Shown here: one piece after another, positions 17,762 to 27,721 of the stretch
How positions within the stretch are numbered: position 1 is the first letter of the stretch
Layout: each line of letters begins with the position of its first letter
Assembly: GCF_000772935.1 (NCBI RefSeq)
Contig: NZ_JPVR01000069.1
Span: forward strand, 1-64,000
Direction: 5' to 3'
DNA length: 64,000 bases
From: Lysinibacillus boronitolerans JCM 21713 = 10a = NBRC 103108
GTDB lineage: Bacteria > Bacillota > Bacilli > Bacillales_A > Planococcaceae
Notes under the pieces: model-generated
Told to the model about the DNA's origin: nothing
The model's input: only the letters and a program-made list of their open reading frames with translations
Databases searched by the model: none
Position numbers and translations under genes: made by a program

Positions 17762-17784
17762 TAAAATAATTAGTGGTTCATTGC

Positions 17785-18453
17785 CTATGCAAAGTATTTT
17801 CGCACTGTTTCAAAGCAATTGAATTCCATAATCTTTTCACCGTACTCCTCTAGACGATGAATTGTAAAATTGGATGGTGTTAAAAATTCCTTGATAACTG
17901 CATTTCTATCATGACGATTTAAATCCTCATCTGCGTTTCCGAAATCAACAACTAGATAGTACCAATTTTCATATTTGAATAATGAGGAATCCACTAATTC
18001 ATCTGTCATTCGTTTTGCGACAGGGATTAACTCATCAATATCTTTAAATTTATAAACATAAATGTCTGTATCCATAAATAATTCTGACTCATCCATGTCA
18101 CCAAATTGAGTTAGTTGGCTAAGAAGATCCTCTCCAACTTCATCGAATGGCGCAAACATATCTTTGTGTTCATCAAAATTCGAATGACCATCTAATGTTT
18201 CACCGTCTTTTAAAATATGTGCACGTGTGACAATGATTTCTAAGCCTACTTCAGAAGCATTGATATGAATCCAAATCGGACCCTCTACATCAAAATAATC
18301 CTCCGTGTTTACTTCATCAATCATATCCCAAAAAAGTTGTTCACCCTTTGCTCGATTGTACCAAATTTCTTCACGACTATAGCCGCGATCCTCTATATCA
18401 TTGTACGTAATAAAGAGCTTGAGTGTATTTTCATTTACACGTTCGATGTCCAC
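17785..18453 (-). CDS. mecA: adaptor protein MecA
   Basis: 222 residues: the N-terminal substrate-binding domain (MDIERVNENTLKLFITYNDI), an acidic linker (about 95-125), and the C-terminal ClpC-binding domain (from YVYKFKDIDELI). MecA hands ComK, ComS and unfolded proteins to ClpC(P). GTG start with GAAGGGAGATGAGG upstream. As in B. subtilis, it lies between spx and coiA. Two ComK-family genes near 60-62.7 kb are candidate clients. Confidence 0.95.
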   Translation of the reverse strand: MDIERVNENTLKLFITYNDIEDRGYSREEIWYNRAKGEQLFWDMIDEVNTEDYFDVEGPIWIHINASEVGLEIIVTRAHILKDGETLDGHSNFDEHKDMFAPFDEVGEDLLSQLTQFGDMDESELFMDTDIYVYKFKDIDELIPVAKRMTDELVDSSLFKYENWYYLVVDFGNADEDLNRHDRNAVIKEFLTPSNFTIHRLEEYGEKIMEFNCFETVRKYFA

Positions 18454-18813
18454 TAGACCTCATCTCCCTTCACTGTCATATGTCGAAAAACAGTTTTGTT
18501 TCATTAGTATGCTTTTATTCTTTGTTTTTAACCTTCATACTGCATTTGTTTTTCAACCTTTGACCACACTACAGTAAAACCATCGAGTAACCATAAACAT
18601 GAGTTTTTGTGTTCACAGTTGTCTCTAACTCTATTGTATGCTGTTCTGTCATAAAATGAAAAGGATATACACCGTTTCACAGAAGATATTTGAATTATTG
18701 AAATTGTAGTAAACTATTTAACTTAAATCAAGTTTAACATACTTTTACGGAAATATATGACTTTTCCCTATTAATTATTATACTTCATATAGAAGGTTTT
18801 ACAGAAGTAAAAC
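18454..18813. other. mecA upstream region
   Basis: AT-rich, about 360 bp between mecA and the spx terminator. No coding sequence or clear operator was recognised. It presumably carries the mecA promoter. Confidence 0.5.
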
Positions 18814-18858
18814 ATAAAAAAAAGATGTCACAACATGTATTCCACATTTGTAACATCT
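18814..18858 (-). terminator. terminator of spx
   Basis: Stem AGATGT-ACAA / TTGT-ACATCT with one internal mismatch, followed on the minus strand by T8, just after the spx stop. Confidence 0.75.
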
Positions 18859-18887
18859 ATTACATATATTATTCAGAAAAGAAAGGT

Positions 18888-19286
18888 TTAATTCACCATT
18901 CGTTGCGCTTCTTGTAATTGATATGCTCGAACTTTTCGAGGTAAGAAACGACGAATTTCATCTTCATTGTAGCCAACCTGCAGACGTTTTTCATCTAAAA
19001 TGATTGGTCTACGTAATAATCCAGGATATTCCTGAATTAATTCATATAAACGCTGTAATGGTAAACTTTCAACGTCCACATTTAATTTTTGGAATATTTT
19101 CGAACGAGTAGAAATAATTTCATCTGTTCCGTCTTCTGTCATACGTAAAATTTTTTTTATTTCACTAATGCTGAGTGGTTCAGAAAATATATTACGTTCT
19201 GTATATGGAATTTCGTGCTCCTCTAACCAAGCTTTCGCTTTACGACAAGAGGTACAACTTGGTGATGTAAATAGGGTTACGATCAT
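18888..19286 (-). CDS. spx: redox-sensing transcriptional regulator Spx
   Basis: 132 residues of the ArsC/Spx family. The N-terminal redox switch CTSC (Cys10, Cys13) is intact, and the RNA-polymerase alpha-CTD contact region ([25 protein letters not shown]) is conserved. Spx reprogrammes transcription under disulfide stress and is destroyed by ClpXP with SpxH, encoded 5 kb away. The ATG at 19286 follows AAAGGATGTGTCAGA. A longer in-frame start adds 43 residues foreign to the family and is rejected. Confidence 0.96.
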   Translation of the reverse strand: MIVTLFTSPSCTSCRKAKAWLEEHEIPYTERNIFSEPLSISEIKKILRMTEDGTDEIISTRSKIFQKLNVDVESLPLQRLYELIQEYPGLLRRPIILDEKRLQVGYNEDEIRRFLPRKVRAYQLQEAQRMVN

Positions 19287-19377
19287 TCTGACACATCCTT
19301 TCATTTCAAAATCATTATCTATAAACCAGAACCAGTGTGTTAAATTAGAATTAATGTAATGTAAAATACACAGTACC

Positions 19378-19383
19378 ATTATA
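19378..19383 (-). promoter_or_regulatory. candidate spx -10 box
   Basis: A perfect TATAAT on the minus strand about 95 nt before the spx start. The -35 is poor (TATTCA, 17-bp spacer). The surrounding AGTACTG / GGTACTGT repeats could hold a regulator such as PerR. Confidence 0.45.
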
Positions 19384-19704
19384 CAGTACTCTGCTGTATT
19401 TGAATATAGTTCCAATAAAAAAAGTCTGAACCTATCCCTAAATATTCTGTCTATTTATACAGCTTTTTAATGTAGTGTATTTTCTTCAAGCTTATGTGCT
19501 ACTACTACCATTCCCACTTTTAGAGCATTTTAAACATCCAAACATCTATCTTAGTTGTTCTCATTTAAGAAAAATAAACGAGAAAATTGTCATTCCGACG
19601 TGTACACCTCAATAATTTTTTAATAAAAAAATATAAATTTATAACAAAATTACATAACAAAAAAAGCATATAATTTTTTCTCGAAAAAAAACACCGTCAA
19701 AAGT

Positions 19705-19733
19705 CTGACTTTACACAAAGGAATCTTTATAAT
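19705..19733 (+). promoter_or_regulatory. trpS promoter
   Basis: CTGACT, a 17-bp spacer, then a perfect TATAAT lie just upstream of the T-box leader. The preceding 19420-19700 stretch is very AT-rich and holds nothing else recognisable. Confidence 0.65.
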
Positions 19734-19774
19734 ATAATTTTTTGCAATCAAATCAATTTGAACAATTTAAATTG

Positions 19775-20033
19775 AGAAAAACGCTGACGAAGAGTAGTAC
19801 ATATGCTAATTCACGTATAGAGAGTCTGTGGTTGCTGCAAACAGATCGTGGATGCATGTGGAATGGACTTCCGAGTTAGCTTTGTGAACGCTACTTGAAG
19901 CTATTAGCAAAGCTCGTCCCTTCACGTTACGAAGCTGAGTGGCCTTTCTAGGCAAGCTGGGTGGTACCGCGGATTCAAACATCATTCGTCCCTTCATTAG
20001 AAAAAATCTAATGAGGACGCATGATGTTTTTTT
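19775..20033 (+). promoter_or_regulatory. tryptophan T-box leader of trpS
   Basis: A T-box antitermination leader. The conserved T-box sequence AAGCTGGGTGGTACCGCG lies at 19954-19971. The specifier codon TGG (Trp) lies at 19864-19866 in GGAATGGACTTCC, with Stem I elements (GAGTAGTA) upstream. A strong terminator follows (19978-20033: AACATCAT/ATGATGTT closing CGTCC and CATTAGA stems, then T7). Uncharged tRNA-Trp should favour the antiterminator and trpS expression. Confidence 0.93.
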
Positions 20034-20062
20034 GTCTTCATCAGTGAAGACAACGCTGCTGA

Positions 20063-21091
<1,029 letters not shown>

Positions 21092-21093
21092 AC

Positions 21094-21315
21094 TTATGGC
21101 TTGTCTGAGGAACGATCAAAGCCTAAATCAAGCACAACTGCGCAGATGATAATACAGGCTCCTACTGCCATATAAAATTCTGTTGTTTGAAAAATAAATT
21201 TGAAAACAACCTTCCATGAATAACCTAGTGTGCGGTAATTTAAATACAATATAAGATTCCCTACTGAGAGGATCATTAAGCCATAACTTACTAAAAATAA
21301 AAAGAGACGAAACAT
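21094..21315 (-). CDS. small membrane protein of unknown function
   Basis: 73 residues with two predicted membrane helices (about residues 3-26 and 48-66) joined by a short basic loop containing NYRTLGYSWKVV. Not recognised. The start follows GAAAGGATGCCACTACT, with acceptable spacing. The gene is separated from fabF by that operon's terminator and is convergent with trpS, so it probably has its own promoter within 21316-21370. Confidence 0.6.
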   Translation of the reverse strand: MFRLFLFLVSYGLMILSVGNLILYLNYRTLGYSWKVVFKFIFQTTEFYMAVGACIIICAVVLDLGFDRSSDKP

Positions 21316-21369
21316 AGTAGTGGCATCCTTTCTACTTCTTCTTACTTATCATTTATTCACAAAACTATA

Positions 21370-21409
21370 AAAAAAGACGTCAGCCATTTAAATTCGGCTG
21401 ACGTTTTTT
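21370..21409 (-). terminator. terminator of fabH-fabF
   Basis: Stem GACGTCAGCC / GGCTGACGTT with A-run and T-run flanks on both sides, directly after the fabF stop. Confidence 0.88.
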
Positions 21410-21420
21410 ATGTTTACATA

Positions 21421-22662
21421 TTATGCTTCATATTTTTTGAATAGAAGACTTGCATTGTGACCACCAAAACCAAGAGAATTACTCATTGCATATTGAATAT
21501 TTGCTTCTCTTGCTTCGTTTGGAACATAATCTAAATCACATTCAGGATCAGGATCTTTTAAATTGATTGTAGGTGGTAAGATCCCTTCTTTAAGAGCTAA
21601 TGCTGTGAAAATAGCTTCCACACCACCAGCTGCGCCTAATAAGTGACCTGTCATAGATTTTGTAGAGCTCATAGCAAGGTTATACGCATGATCACCGAAT
21701 GCAGTTTTAACAGCTTGTGTTTCGAATAAATCATTGTATGGCGTACTCGTACCATGTGCATTAATATAATCAACTTGTGATGGCGCTACACCACCATCTG
21801 TTAATGCTTGCGTCATGGCACGCGCTGCGCCTTCACCCTCTGGAGCTGGAGCCGTAATATGATGTGCATCGCCTGTTGCACCATAACCTAAAACTTCAGC
21901 ATAGATTTTTGCACCACGAGCTTTTGCATGTTCATATTCTTCTAAAATAACGATACCCGCTCCTTCTCCGATAATAAAGCCATCACGGTTTTTATCGAAT
22001 GGGCGACATGCTGCTTGTGGATCTTGATTTAATGATAATGCTGTATTGGCACAGAAGCCTGCCACAGCCATTGTTACGATTGGTGATTCAGCACCACCCG
22101 AAATCATGACATCAGCATCTCCACGTTCAATTACTTTAAAGGCATCCCCAATAGAGTTTGTACCTGAAGCACATGCCGTTACAGAACAAGAGTTAATTCC
22201 CTTTGCACCAAAATGAATGGATACTTGACCTGAAGCCATATCAGGAATCATCATTGGGATAAAGAATGGGCTAACACGTCTTGCACCACGCTCTTGGAAT
22301 GTTAAAAATTGTTGTTCATATGTTTCCATTCCACCGATACCAGAACCAATCCATACACCTGCACGTGGAGCTAGCTCTTCATCAATTGTTAGCTGTGCGT
22401 CTTCCATTGCCATAATCGAAGCAGCTAATGCGTATTGTGTGAAACGATCCATTTTACGTGCTTCTTTACGATCAATGTATTTTTCAATATCAAAGTCCTT
22501 CACTTCTGCAGCAATTTTTGCTGCAAAAAGGTCTTTATTTAAACGTGTCAGCTCACCAATGCCAGATTTACCAGCTTTAATGTTTGCCCATGTTTCTTCG
22601 ATGCTATTTCCTAGTGGTGTAACTGCGCCAATTCCTGTAATTACTACTCGTCTTTTACTCAT
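21421..22662 (-). CDS. fabF: 3-oxoacyl-[ACP] synthase II
   Basis: 413 residues, the same length as B. subtilis FabF. It condenses malonyl-ACP with acyl-ACP in fatty-acid elongation. The Cys-His-His catalytic set is complete: [14 protein letters not shown] (Cys), HGTSTPYND (His) and [15 protein letters not shown] (His). The ATG at 22662 follows GGGGAGTAAGACA; an upstream in-frame start has no site. Second gene of fabH-fabF, 30 nt after fabH. Confidence 0.97.
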   Translation of the reverse strand: MSKRRVVITGIGAVTPLGNSIEETWANIKAGKSGIGELTRLNKDLFAAKIAAEVKDFDIEKYIDRKEARKMDRFTQYALAASIMAMEDAQLTIDEELAPRAGVWIGSGIGGMETYEQQFLTFQERGARRVSPFFIPMMIPDMASGQVSIHFGAKGINSCSVTACASGTNSIGDAFKVIERGDADVMISGGAESPIVTMAVAGFCANTALSLNQDPQAACRPFDKNRDGFIIGEGAGIVILEEYEHAKARGAKIYAEVLGYGATGDAHHITAPAPEGEGAARAMTQALTDGGVAPSQVDYINAHGTSTPYNDLFETQAVKTAFGDHAYNLAMSSTKSMTGHLLGAAGGVEAIFTALALKEGILPPTINLKDPDPECDLDYVPNEAREANIQYAMSNSLGFGGHNASLLFKKYEA

Positions 22663-22692
22663 TGTCTTACTCCCCTCAAGCATTTTTCCTAC

Positions 22693-23631
22693 TTATTTTC
22701 CCCATCTCATGGCTACGGCACCCCATGTTAAGCCGCCACCAAAACCTACAAGGACTAATAAATCATCCTCTTTAATCTTACCTGCTTCGAGCTCATCTAC
22801 CAAGGAAATACCAATAGATGCTGCTGAAGTATTTCCGTATTTATGAATCGTTTTTGACATTTTTTCTGGTGGTAGCTCTAAACGCTCACGAGCAGATTCC
22901 ATAATACGTATATTTGCCTGATGTGGCACTAAGAAATCAACGTCTTCTTTTGTTAATCCTGCTTTTTCTAATACATTAACAGCCGATTCACCCATTTGAC
23001 GTACCGCAAATTTAAACACCTCACGACCATTCATCGCTATTGTGTCTTGCTTCGTTAAATAAAGATTCTTTCCGCCTGTTCCGTCAGCGCCAAGTTCAAA
23101 TGATAAAATACCTCTACCTTCAGAGACTTGCCCAACGATAGCTGCACTGGCACCATCGCCAAATAATACAGCTGTATTGCGATCTTCCCAATCAACTACT
23201 TTCGACAGCTTTTCAACACCTACTACTAAGACATATTTATAAGCATTTGCCTCAACAAAGTGCTTTGCTGTCACTAAGCTATATATAAATCCTGCACATG
23301 CTGCTGCTTGATCCATTGCTGCAGCATTTACTGCTCCGAGTTGTTCCTGAACCATACAAGCTACACTTGGAAAAGTTTGATCCTGTGTGACAGTTGCTAC
23401 AAGAATTAAACCAATTTCCTCAGGCGTAATACCCGCATTTGCAATAGCTTCTTTTGCAGCAGCTACTGCCAAATCTGAAGTTTCCTGATCATCTGCCGCA
23501 AAATGACGTTCTTCAATGCCTGTTCGAGTACGAATCCATTCATCCGAAGTATCCATGATTTTTTCCAAATCAAAATTTGTAACGACCTTCTCAGGAACAT
23601 ATTTGCCTATTCCTATAATACCAGCGTTCAT
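22693..23631 (-). CDS. fabH: 3-oxoacyl-[ACP] synthase III
   Basis: 312 residues, matching B. subtilis FabHA. It starts fatty-acid synthesis by condensing acyl-CoA with malonyl-ACP. The Cys-His-Asn triad is present in [20 protein letters not shown] and [11 protein letters not shown]. The ATG at 23631 follows GAGGGGTTGCTAT; an in-frame ATG at 23661 adds ten residues without a site. A FapR-type operator overlaps its promoter. Confidence 0.97.
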   Translation of the reverse strand: MNAGIIGIGKYVPEKVVTNFDLEKIMDTSDEWIRTRTGIEERHFAADDQETSDLAVAAAKEAIANAGITPEEIGLILVATVTQDQTFPSVACMVQEQLGAVNAAAMDQAAACAGFIYSLVTAKHFVEANAYKYVLVVGVEKLSKVVDWEDRNTAVLFGDGASAAIVGQVSEGRGILSFELGADGTGGKNLYLTKQDTIAMNGREVFKFAVRQMGESAVNVLEKAGLTKEDVDFLVPHQANIRIMESARERLELPPEKMSKTIHKYGNTSAASIGISLVDELEAGKIKEDDLLVLVGFGGGLTWGAVAMRWGK

Positions 23632-23664
23632 ATAGCAACCCCTCAGCTTTCTTACTATCAATTA

Positions 23665-23681
23665 TTAGTAACTGGTCATAA
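23665..23681 (-). promoter_or_regulatory. FapR-type operator of fabH-fabF
   Basis: TTAGTAACTGGTCATAA is an imperfect inverted repeat close to the FapR consensus TTAGTACCTGGTACTAA-type sequence. It directly follows the -10 of the fabH promoter, as expected for malonyl-CoA-sensitive repression. Confidence 0.7.
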
Positions 23682-23710
23682 TTATAACGCATATAAAAGG
23701 AATGACGCAA
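23681..23710 (-). promoter_or_regulatory. fabH-fabF promoter
   Basis: On the minus strand: TTGCGT, an 18-bp spacer, then a perfect TATAAT. The FapR-type repeat abuts it. Confidence 0.6.
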
Positions 23711-23763
23711 GATGATTTAAAATTAATGTATAGAAGGGTCGTGGTTGATTATAGGAATTTTAT

Positions 23764-23814
23764 GAGATGGAGTTCTCTTTTTTGGAGCGATTCCCCCTAT
23801 TTCAGAGCCGTCCC
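23764..23814 (+). repeat. phased degenerate repeat, locus 1
   Basis: Three units with five-base cores GAGAT (23764), GAGCG (23785) and GAGCC (23805), spaced 21 and 20 bp, each followed by a pyrimidine-rich TTC/TCC stretch. Same family as the larger arrays at 54.5 and 59.7 kb. It lies between fabH and yjzD. Confidence 0.55.
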
Positions 23815-23973
23815 TAAATACTTTACATCACTAAAATGCAAAATCTCATATTTGTTGTGACAAAATCGCCATGTTTCACATAAATGGTTCATTTTTTTTT
23901 GATTTATGTTATGATATGATAATGAATATGAGTAAAACCTTATGATGAAAAAAGTTCGGTTGAGGTGAAATTA

Positions 23974-24168
23974 ATGCAATATATCGTAACGTTCATATGG
24001 TCATTCCTACTAGTTTCTATGTTAAACTACGTAGTCAGCTCTGTACTTGGTGTACCATTTAATTTCCAAACTGGGGCAATCGTTTCTGTTGTATTCTCCA
24101 TCCTTATCTTTATTATTGGAGCGATCATTCCAAACGACCCTACACCAGAAGCTGCAGACCATCATTAA
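23974..24168 (+). CDS. yjzD: DUF2929 family membrane protein (YjzD-like)
   Basis: 64 residues with two membrane helices (MQYIVTFIWSFLLVSMLNYVV and a second from about residue 31), like the YjzD/DUF2929 family. Function unknown. The ATG at 23974 follows TGAGGTGAAATTA; a GTG at 23965 overlaps that site. It sits beside fabH, as in B. subtilis, and ends in a strong terminator. The His-His tail is unusual but short. Confidence 0.8.
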   Translation: MQYIVTFIWSFLLVSMLNYVVSSVLGVPFNFQTGAIVSVVFSILIFIIGAIIPNDPTPEAADHH

Positions 24169-24176
24169 TTCAGCTA

Positions 24177-24215
24177 GAAAAAACCTGTTCAGCACCATGC
24201 CGAACAGGTTTTTTC
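24177..24215. terminator. bidirectional terminator, yjzD / clpB
   Basis: A stem AAAAAACCTGTTC / GAACAGGTTTTTT with a 13-nt loop lies between the convergent genes ending at 24168 and 24218. Confidence 0.93.
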
Positions 24216-24217
24216 TG

Positions 24218-26344
24218 TTATTTTTCCACAACACATTGACCATCACGCATTTTCACATGCAATGTCTCCCCTGGTAAAACTTCTCCACGTAAAAGTTCTT
24301 TAGCAACGGCTGTTTCAATATGTCGCTGTACAAAGCGCTTTAGTGGTCTTGCTCCAAATTGGGCATCTGCTCCTTGCTCTACTACCCAATCAATGACCTC
24401 TTGCTCGACAGATAAAGTAATTTCTTGCTCTGCGACACGCTTAATCAATTGCTCTACATACTTCCAAGCAATCGCCGTAAAATGTTTAGTAGTTAAAGCA
24501 TGGAAGAAGATGATATCATCCATTCTGTTTAATAGCTCTGGTTTAAAATGTTGTCTTAGGGCTGACATGACTAAGTCCTCCACAGCTGCATCATTTTCTT
24601 TTGCTTCCATTAAATAACTAGAGCCAATATTCGAAGTTAAAATGACCACTGTATTTGTAAAATTCACCATTCGTCCCTGACTATCTGTAATACGTCCATC
24701 ATCTAAGATTTGCAATAAAATGTTCGCCACATCAGGATGAGCTTTTTCAATCTCATCTAGTAGCACCACAGAATAAGGATTTCGGCGAACGGCTTCTGTT
24801 AGTTGTCCACCTTCCTCATAGCCCACATAGCCTGGAGGCGCCCCAACAAGTCGAGACACACTATGCTTCTCCATGTATTCACTCATATCAATACGAATAA
24901 AGTGCTCCTCTGAATCAAATAACTGTGCAGCAAGTGCCTTGGCAAGCTCTGTTTTACCTACACCTGTTGGACCTAAGAATAAAAAGCTACCAATCGGTCG
25001 GTGTGGATCTTTGATACCTGCACGTGCACGCCATACAGCTTCTGTCACTAATTGAACAGCTGTATCTTGTCCAACCACACGTTCATGTAATGTATCCTTT
25101 AAACGTAAGAGTTTTTCACGCTCACCCTCTACTAATTTTGTTACAGGGATTCCTGTCCAGCGTGAAACAATTGCTGCGATTTCATCTGCTGTTACCTCTT
25201 CACGTAAAATACGAGACTCTGCACCGTTCTCTAATTCCTTTTCAAGTGCCTGAATGTCTTTTTCAAGTGTTGGAATTTTACCATGACGTAATTCAGCAGC
25301 TTTATTTAAATCATATTTACTTTCTGCCTCATCTAGATCACGACGATATTTATCCAATGTTTCTCGTTTTTTCTGAATATCGTGTAGCTTTTCTTTTTCT
25401 GCTTCCCATTGTTGTCGCATGCCCTCAGAGGATTCTTTTAACTTTGTTAATTCTTCGCGTAATTGCTCTAGACGTTTTTTACTTGCCTCGTCCTTTTCCT
25501 TACGCAATGCCTGTTCCTCAATTTCAAGCTGCATAATACGACGTGTGACTGCGTCCAACTCCTGTGGCATAGAATCAATTTCAGTACGAATCATTGCACA
25601 AGCCTCATCAATTAAATCAATGGCCTTATCGGGTAAAAATCGTTCTGTAATATAGCGGTTGGATAGTTCTGCTGCCGCAACAATGGCTCTGTCATGAATA
25701 CGTACTGCGTGATGTAACTCAAAGCGTTCTTTTAAACCGCGTAAAATGGATACAGTATCCTCTATAGAAGGCTCACGCACTAGTACTTGCTGGAATCGGC
25801 GTTCTAATGCAGGATCTTTTTCAATGTACATACGGTATTCGTCTAATGTAGTAGCACCAATACAGTGTAATTCACCACGTGCTAGCATAGGTTTTAGCAT
25901 ATTTCCTGCATCCATGGCACCATCTGTTTTTCCTGCGCCTACAATCGTATGAATTTCATCAATAAATAGAATGATTTGTCCTTCTGAATCTTTTACTTCT
26001 TTTAGCACACCTTTTAAGCGTTCTTCAAATTGTCCGCGATAACTAGCACCAGCGATTAACGCACTCATATCTAGTTCATATAATACGCATTCTTTCAAGC
26101 CTTCTGGTACATCACCTTTTACAATACGCTGTGCTAAACCTTCCACAATTGCCGTTTTACCAACTCCTGGTTCACCAATTAATACAGGATTATTTTTCGT
26201 TTTGCGTGTTAAAATACGAATAACATTTCGGATTTCTTCATCACGCCCGATAACAGGGTCCATCTTGCCGTTTTTCACTTCTTCAATTAAATTGCGTCCA
26301 AATTGCTCTAATGGTTTTTTATTGTCTGTTTGTTGAAATTGCAT
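24218..26344 (-). CDS. clpB: ATP-dependent chaperone ClpB lacking the N-domain
   Basis: 708 residues of Hsp100 disaggregase that rescues aggregates with DnaK. AAA-1 has Walker A GEPGVGKT (58-65) and Walker B ILFIDE; a long coiled-coil M-domain (about 265-375) marks ClpB rather than ClpE or ClpC; AAA-2 has GPTGVGKT (458-465). The usual N-domain of about 150 residues is absent. The ATG at 26344 follows AAAGGAGTGTTAGCT, so this is a genuine short form and not a cut gene. A perfect CtsR operator lies upstream. Confidence 0.93.
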   Translation of the reverse strand: MQFQQTDNKKPLEQFGRNLIEEVKNGKMDPVIGRDEEIRNVIRILTRKTKNNPVLIGEPGVGKTAIVEGLAQRIVKGDVPEGLKECVLYELDMSALIAGASYRGQFEERLKGVLKEVKDSEGQIILFIDEIHTIVGAGKTDGAMDAGNMLKPMLARGELHCIGATTLDEYRMYIEKDPALERRFQQVLVREPSIEDTVSILRGLKERFELHHAVRIHDRAIVAAAELSNRYITERFLPDKAIDLIDEACAMIRTEIDSMPQELDAVTRRIMQLEIEEQALRKEKDEASKKRLEQLREELTKLKESSEGMRQQWEAEKEKLHDIQKKRETLDKYRRDLDEAESKYDLNKAAELRHGKIPTLEKDIQALEKELENGAESRILREEVTADEIAAIVSRWTGIPVTKLVEGEREKLLRLKDTLHERVVGQDTAVQLVTEAVWRARAGIKDPHRPIGSFLFLGPTGVGKTELAKALAAQLFDSEEHFIRIDMSEYMEKHSVSRLVGAPPGYVGYEEGGQLTEAVRRNPYSVVLLDEIEKAHPDVANILLQILDDGRITDSQGRMVNFTNTVVILTSNIGSSYLMEAKENDAAVEDLVMSALRQHFKPELLNRMDDIIFFHALTTKHFTAIAWKYVEQLIKRVAEQEITLSVEQEVIDWVVEQGADAQFGARPLKRFVQRHIETAVAKELLRGEVLPGETLHVKMRDGQCVVEK

Positions 26345-26410
26345 AGCTAACACTCCTTTACTTTCATGTTTCTCATTATTTATATACCCACTCTAGTTCA
26401 TTTAAAAAAG

Positions 26411-26427
26411 TTTGACCTTCTTTGACT
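26411..26427 (-). promoter_or_regulatory. CtsR operator of clpB
   Basis: The minus strand reads AGTCAAAGAAGGTCAAA, an exact match to the CtsR heptad repeat (RGTCAAA-NAN-RGTCAAA), about 70 nt before the clpB start. CtsR represses clp genes and is released by heat. Confidence 0.93.
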
Positions 26428-26482
26428 AACTTAATTTTACATCACTCGACAATGCTTAGCAAAGAAATCGCACTAAAAATTT

Positions 26483-26512
26483 TTCACTTATTATGGAAGT
26501 TTACGTTATAAT
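26483..26512 (+). promoter_or_regulatory. candidate fnr promoter
   Basis: TTCACT, an 18-bp spacer, then a perfect TATAAT, about 100 nt before the fnr start. Confidence 0.55.
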
Positions 26513-26553
26513 AATGATATGTTTCTGTGTTTTAGTATCGAAATCCACTATCC

Positions 26554-26582
26554 TTTTGTAATAATCGCCATTTATTACAAAA
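26554..26582 (+). promoter_or_regulatory. inverted repeat in the fnr leader
   Basis: A perfect 11-bp inverted repeat, TTTTGTAATAA and TTATTACAAAA, separated by 7 nt, lies about 40-70 bp downstream of the fnr -10 box. It could be a repressor operator or an mRNA hairpin. No T-run follows it, so it is not a terminator. Confidence 0.6.
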
Positions 26583-26612
26583 AGAAAGCGATGTGTTGGA
26601 GATATGGTTTTA

Positions 26613-27299
26613 ATGGATAATATATTTGAAAAAATTAAGGAGCTTTTTCAAAAGCACGGTGTTTTTATCAAAGTGAGTAAAGGAAATAAAATTTTTCTAG
26701 AGGGTGAACGGGCAAAAGAAATTTATTACATCCAATCAGGTGTTATTTCGATTAGCCAAGAATCTGAGACCGGCAAGGAATTAACCATTCGTATTTGTGG
26801 CCCTGACAGCATAATAGGAGAAGGTTCATTATTTTGTAATCTTGTCTATAATTCGATGACTGCCAAAGTTTTAGAACCCTCTACGTTGTATGTTTTGAGT
26901 CGTAAATCTTTGGAGCATTTACTAGAAGAGCAGCCTACGGTCATGGTGGAATACATGAAGTGGTTGCAAACAGAAAACTTAAAGCATCAGAGTCGTTTGC
27001 GCGATTTAGTGTTAAACGGTAAAAAAGGCGCTCTATTTTCAACGCTCATTCGACTTTCTAATACGTATGGTAAACCTGTAGAAAATGACTCGATTTTTAT
27101 TGATTTTCAGCTAACAAATACAGAAATTGCAAATTTGTGTGCGACAAGTCGGGAAATGATTAATCGTATGCTGAATGATTTAAAAAAACATGAGATTATC
27201 ACTTTTGATAAAGGATTTATTACCATTCATGATTTACAATTTTTAAAAAATGAAATTGCCTGTGAAAATTGTCCATTACAAATATGCCGTATCGATTAG
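26613..27299 (+). CDS. fnr: Crp/Fnr regulator, Bacillus-type Fe-S Fnr
   Basis: About 228 residues. A cyclic-nucleotide-like sensor domain is followed by a C-terminal helix-turn-helix (LTNTEIANLCATSREMINRML). The C-terminus CENCPLQIC has Cys-x2-Cys-x4-Cys, the exact spacing of the three 4Fe-4S ligands of B. subtilis Fnr. It therefore probably senses oxygen and activates anaerobic genes. The ATG at 26613 has GGAG 11 nt upstream; an ATG at 26604 is only 2 nt from that site. Confidence 0.9.
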   Translation: MDNIFEKIKELFQKHGVFIKVSKGNKIFLEGERAKEIYYIQSGVISISQESETGKELTIRICGPDSIIGEGSLFCNLVYNSMTAKVLEPSTLYVLSRKSLEHLLEEQPTVMVEYMKWLQTENLKHQSRLRDLVLNGKKGALFSTLIRLSNTYGKPVENDSIFIDFQLTNTEIANLCATSREMINRMLNDLKKHEIITFDKGFITIHDLQFLKNEIACENCPLQICRID

Positions 27300-27312
27300 T
27301 TTCGTTACAAGC

Positions 27313-27347
27313 AAAAACCCTGCTTATTTTTCAATAAGCAGGGTTTT
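27313..27347. terminator. bidirectional terminator, fnr / yitW
   Basis: Stem AAAAACCCTGCTTATT / AATAAGCAGGGTTTT with a 4-nt loop lies between convergent genes. Confidence 0.92.
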
Positions 27348-27359
27348 AAATATGCCATT

Positions 27360-27668
27360 TTAACGTACGCCTAATGCCATTTTTGCATAGCGTGACATTT
27401 TATCTTTTGACCAAGGTGGATTCCACACAATATTAACATTTGTACTTTTCACTTCAGGAAGTTCACCTAACGCCGTATTCACTTGATCCACAATGACTGG
27501 ACCAAGTGGACAGCCCATAGATGTTAGTGTCATCGTAACAGTTGCGACACCTTCATCATCTAATTCCACATCATATACTAAACCTAAGTTGACGATATCA
27601 ATGCCAAGCTCAGGGTCAATTACATTTTCTAAAGCACCTAACATGCTATCTTTCATATCCTGATCCAT
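27360..27668 (-). CDS. yitW: MIP18/DUF59 iron-sulfur assembly-type protein YitW
   Basis: 102 residues of the DUF59/PaaD-like family. NVIDPELGIDIVNLGLVYDV is followed by LTSMGCPLGP, containing the conserved Cys, and NPPWSKDKMSRYAK. Relatives (SufT) help mature Fe-S proteins. The ATG at 27668 follows GAAGGAGAAATACAA; a longer in-frame reading reaches into yitV. It lies 53 nt after yitV on the same strand, as in B. subtilis yitV-yitW. Confidence 0.92.
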   Translation of the reverse strand: MDQDMKDSMLGALENVIDPELGIDIVNLGLVYDVELDDEGVATVTMTLTSMGCPLGPVIVDQVNTALGELPEVKSTNVNIVWNPPWSKDKMSRYAKMALGVR

Positions 27669-27721
27669 TTGTATTTCTCCTTCCATCATAGTGTTAACCT
27701 TATCATAGCAGATGCATCCTG

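Noticed and set aside
19501-19560. Repeat-like CACTTTTAGAGCA upstream of the trpS leader
   Set aside because: Only one core; nothing at plus or minus 21 bp.
25024-25536. 170-codon plus-strand frame
   Set aside because: Lies wholly inside clpB on the opposite strand and shows no recognisable protein features.
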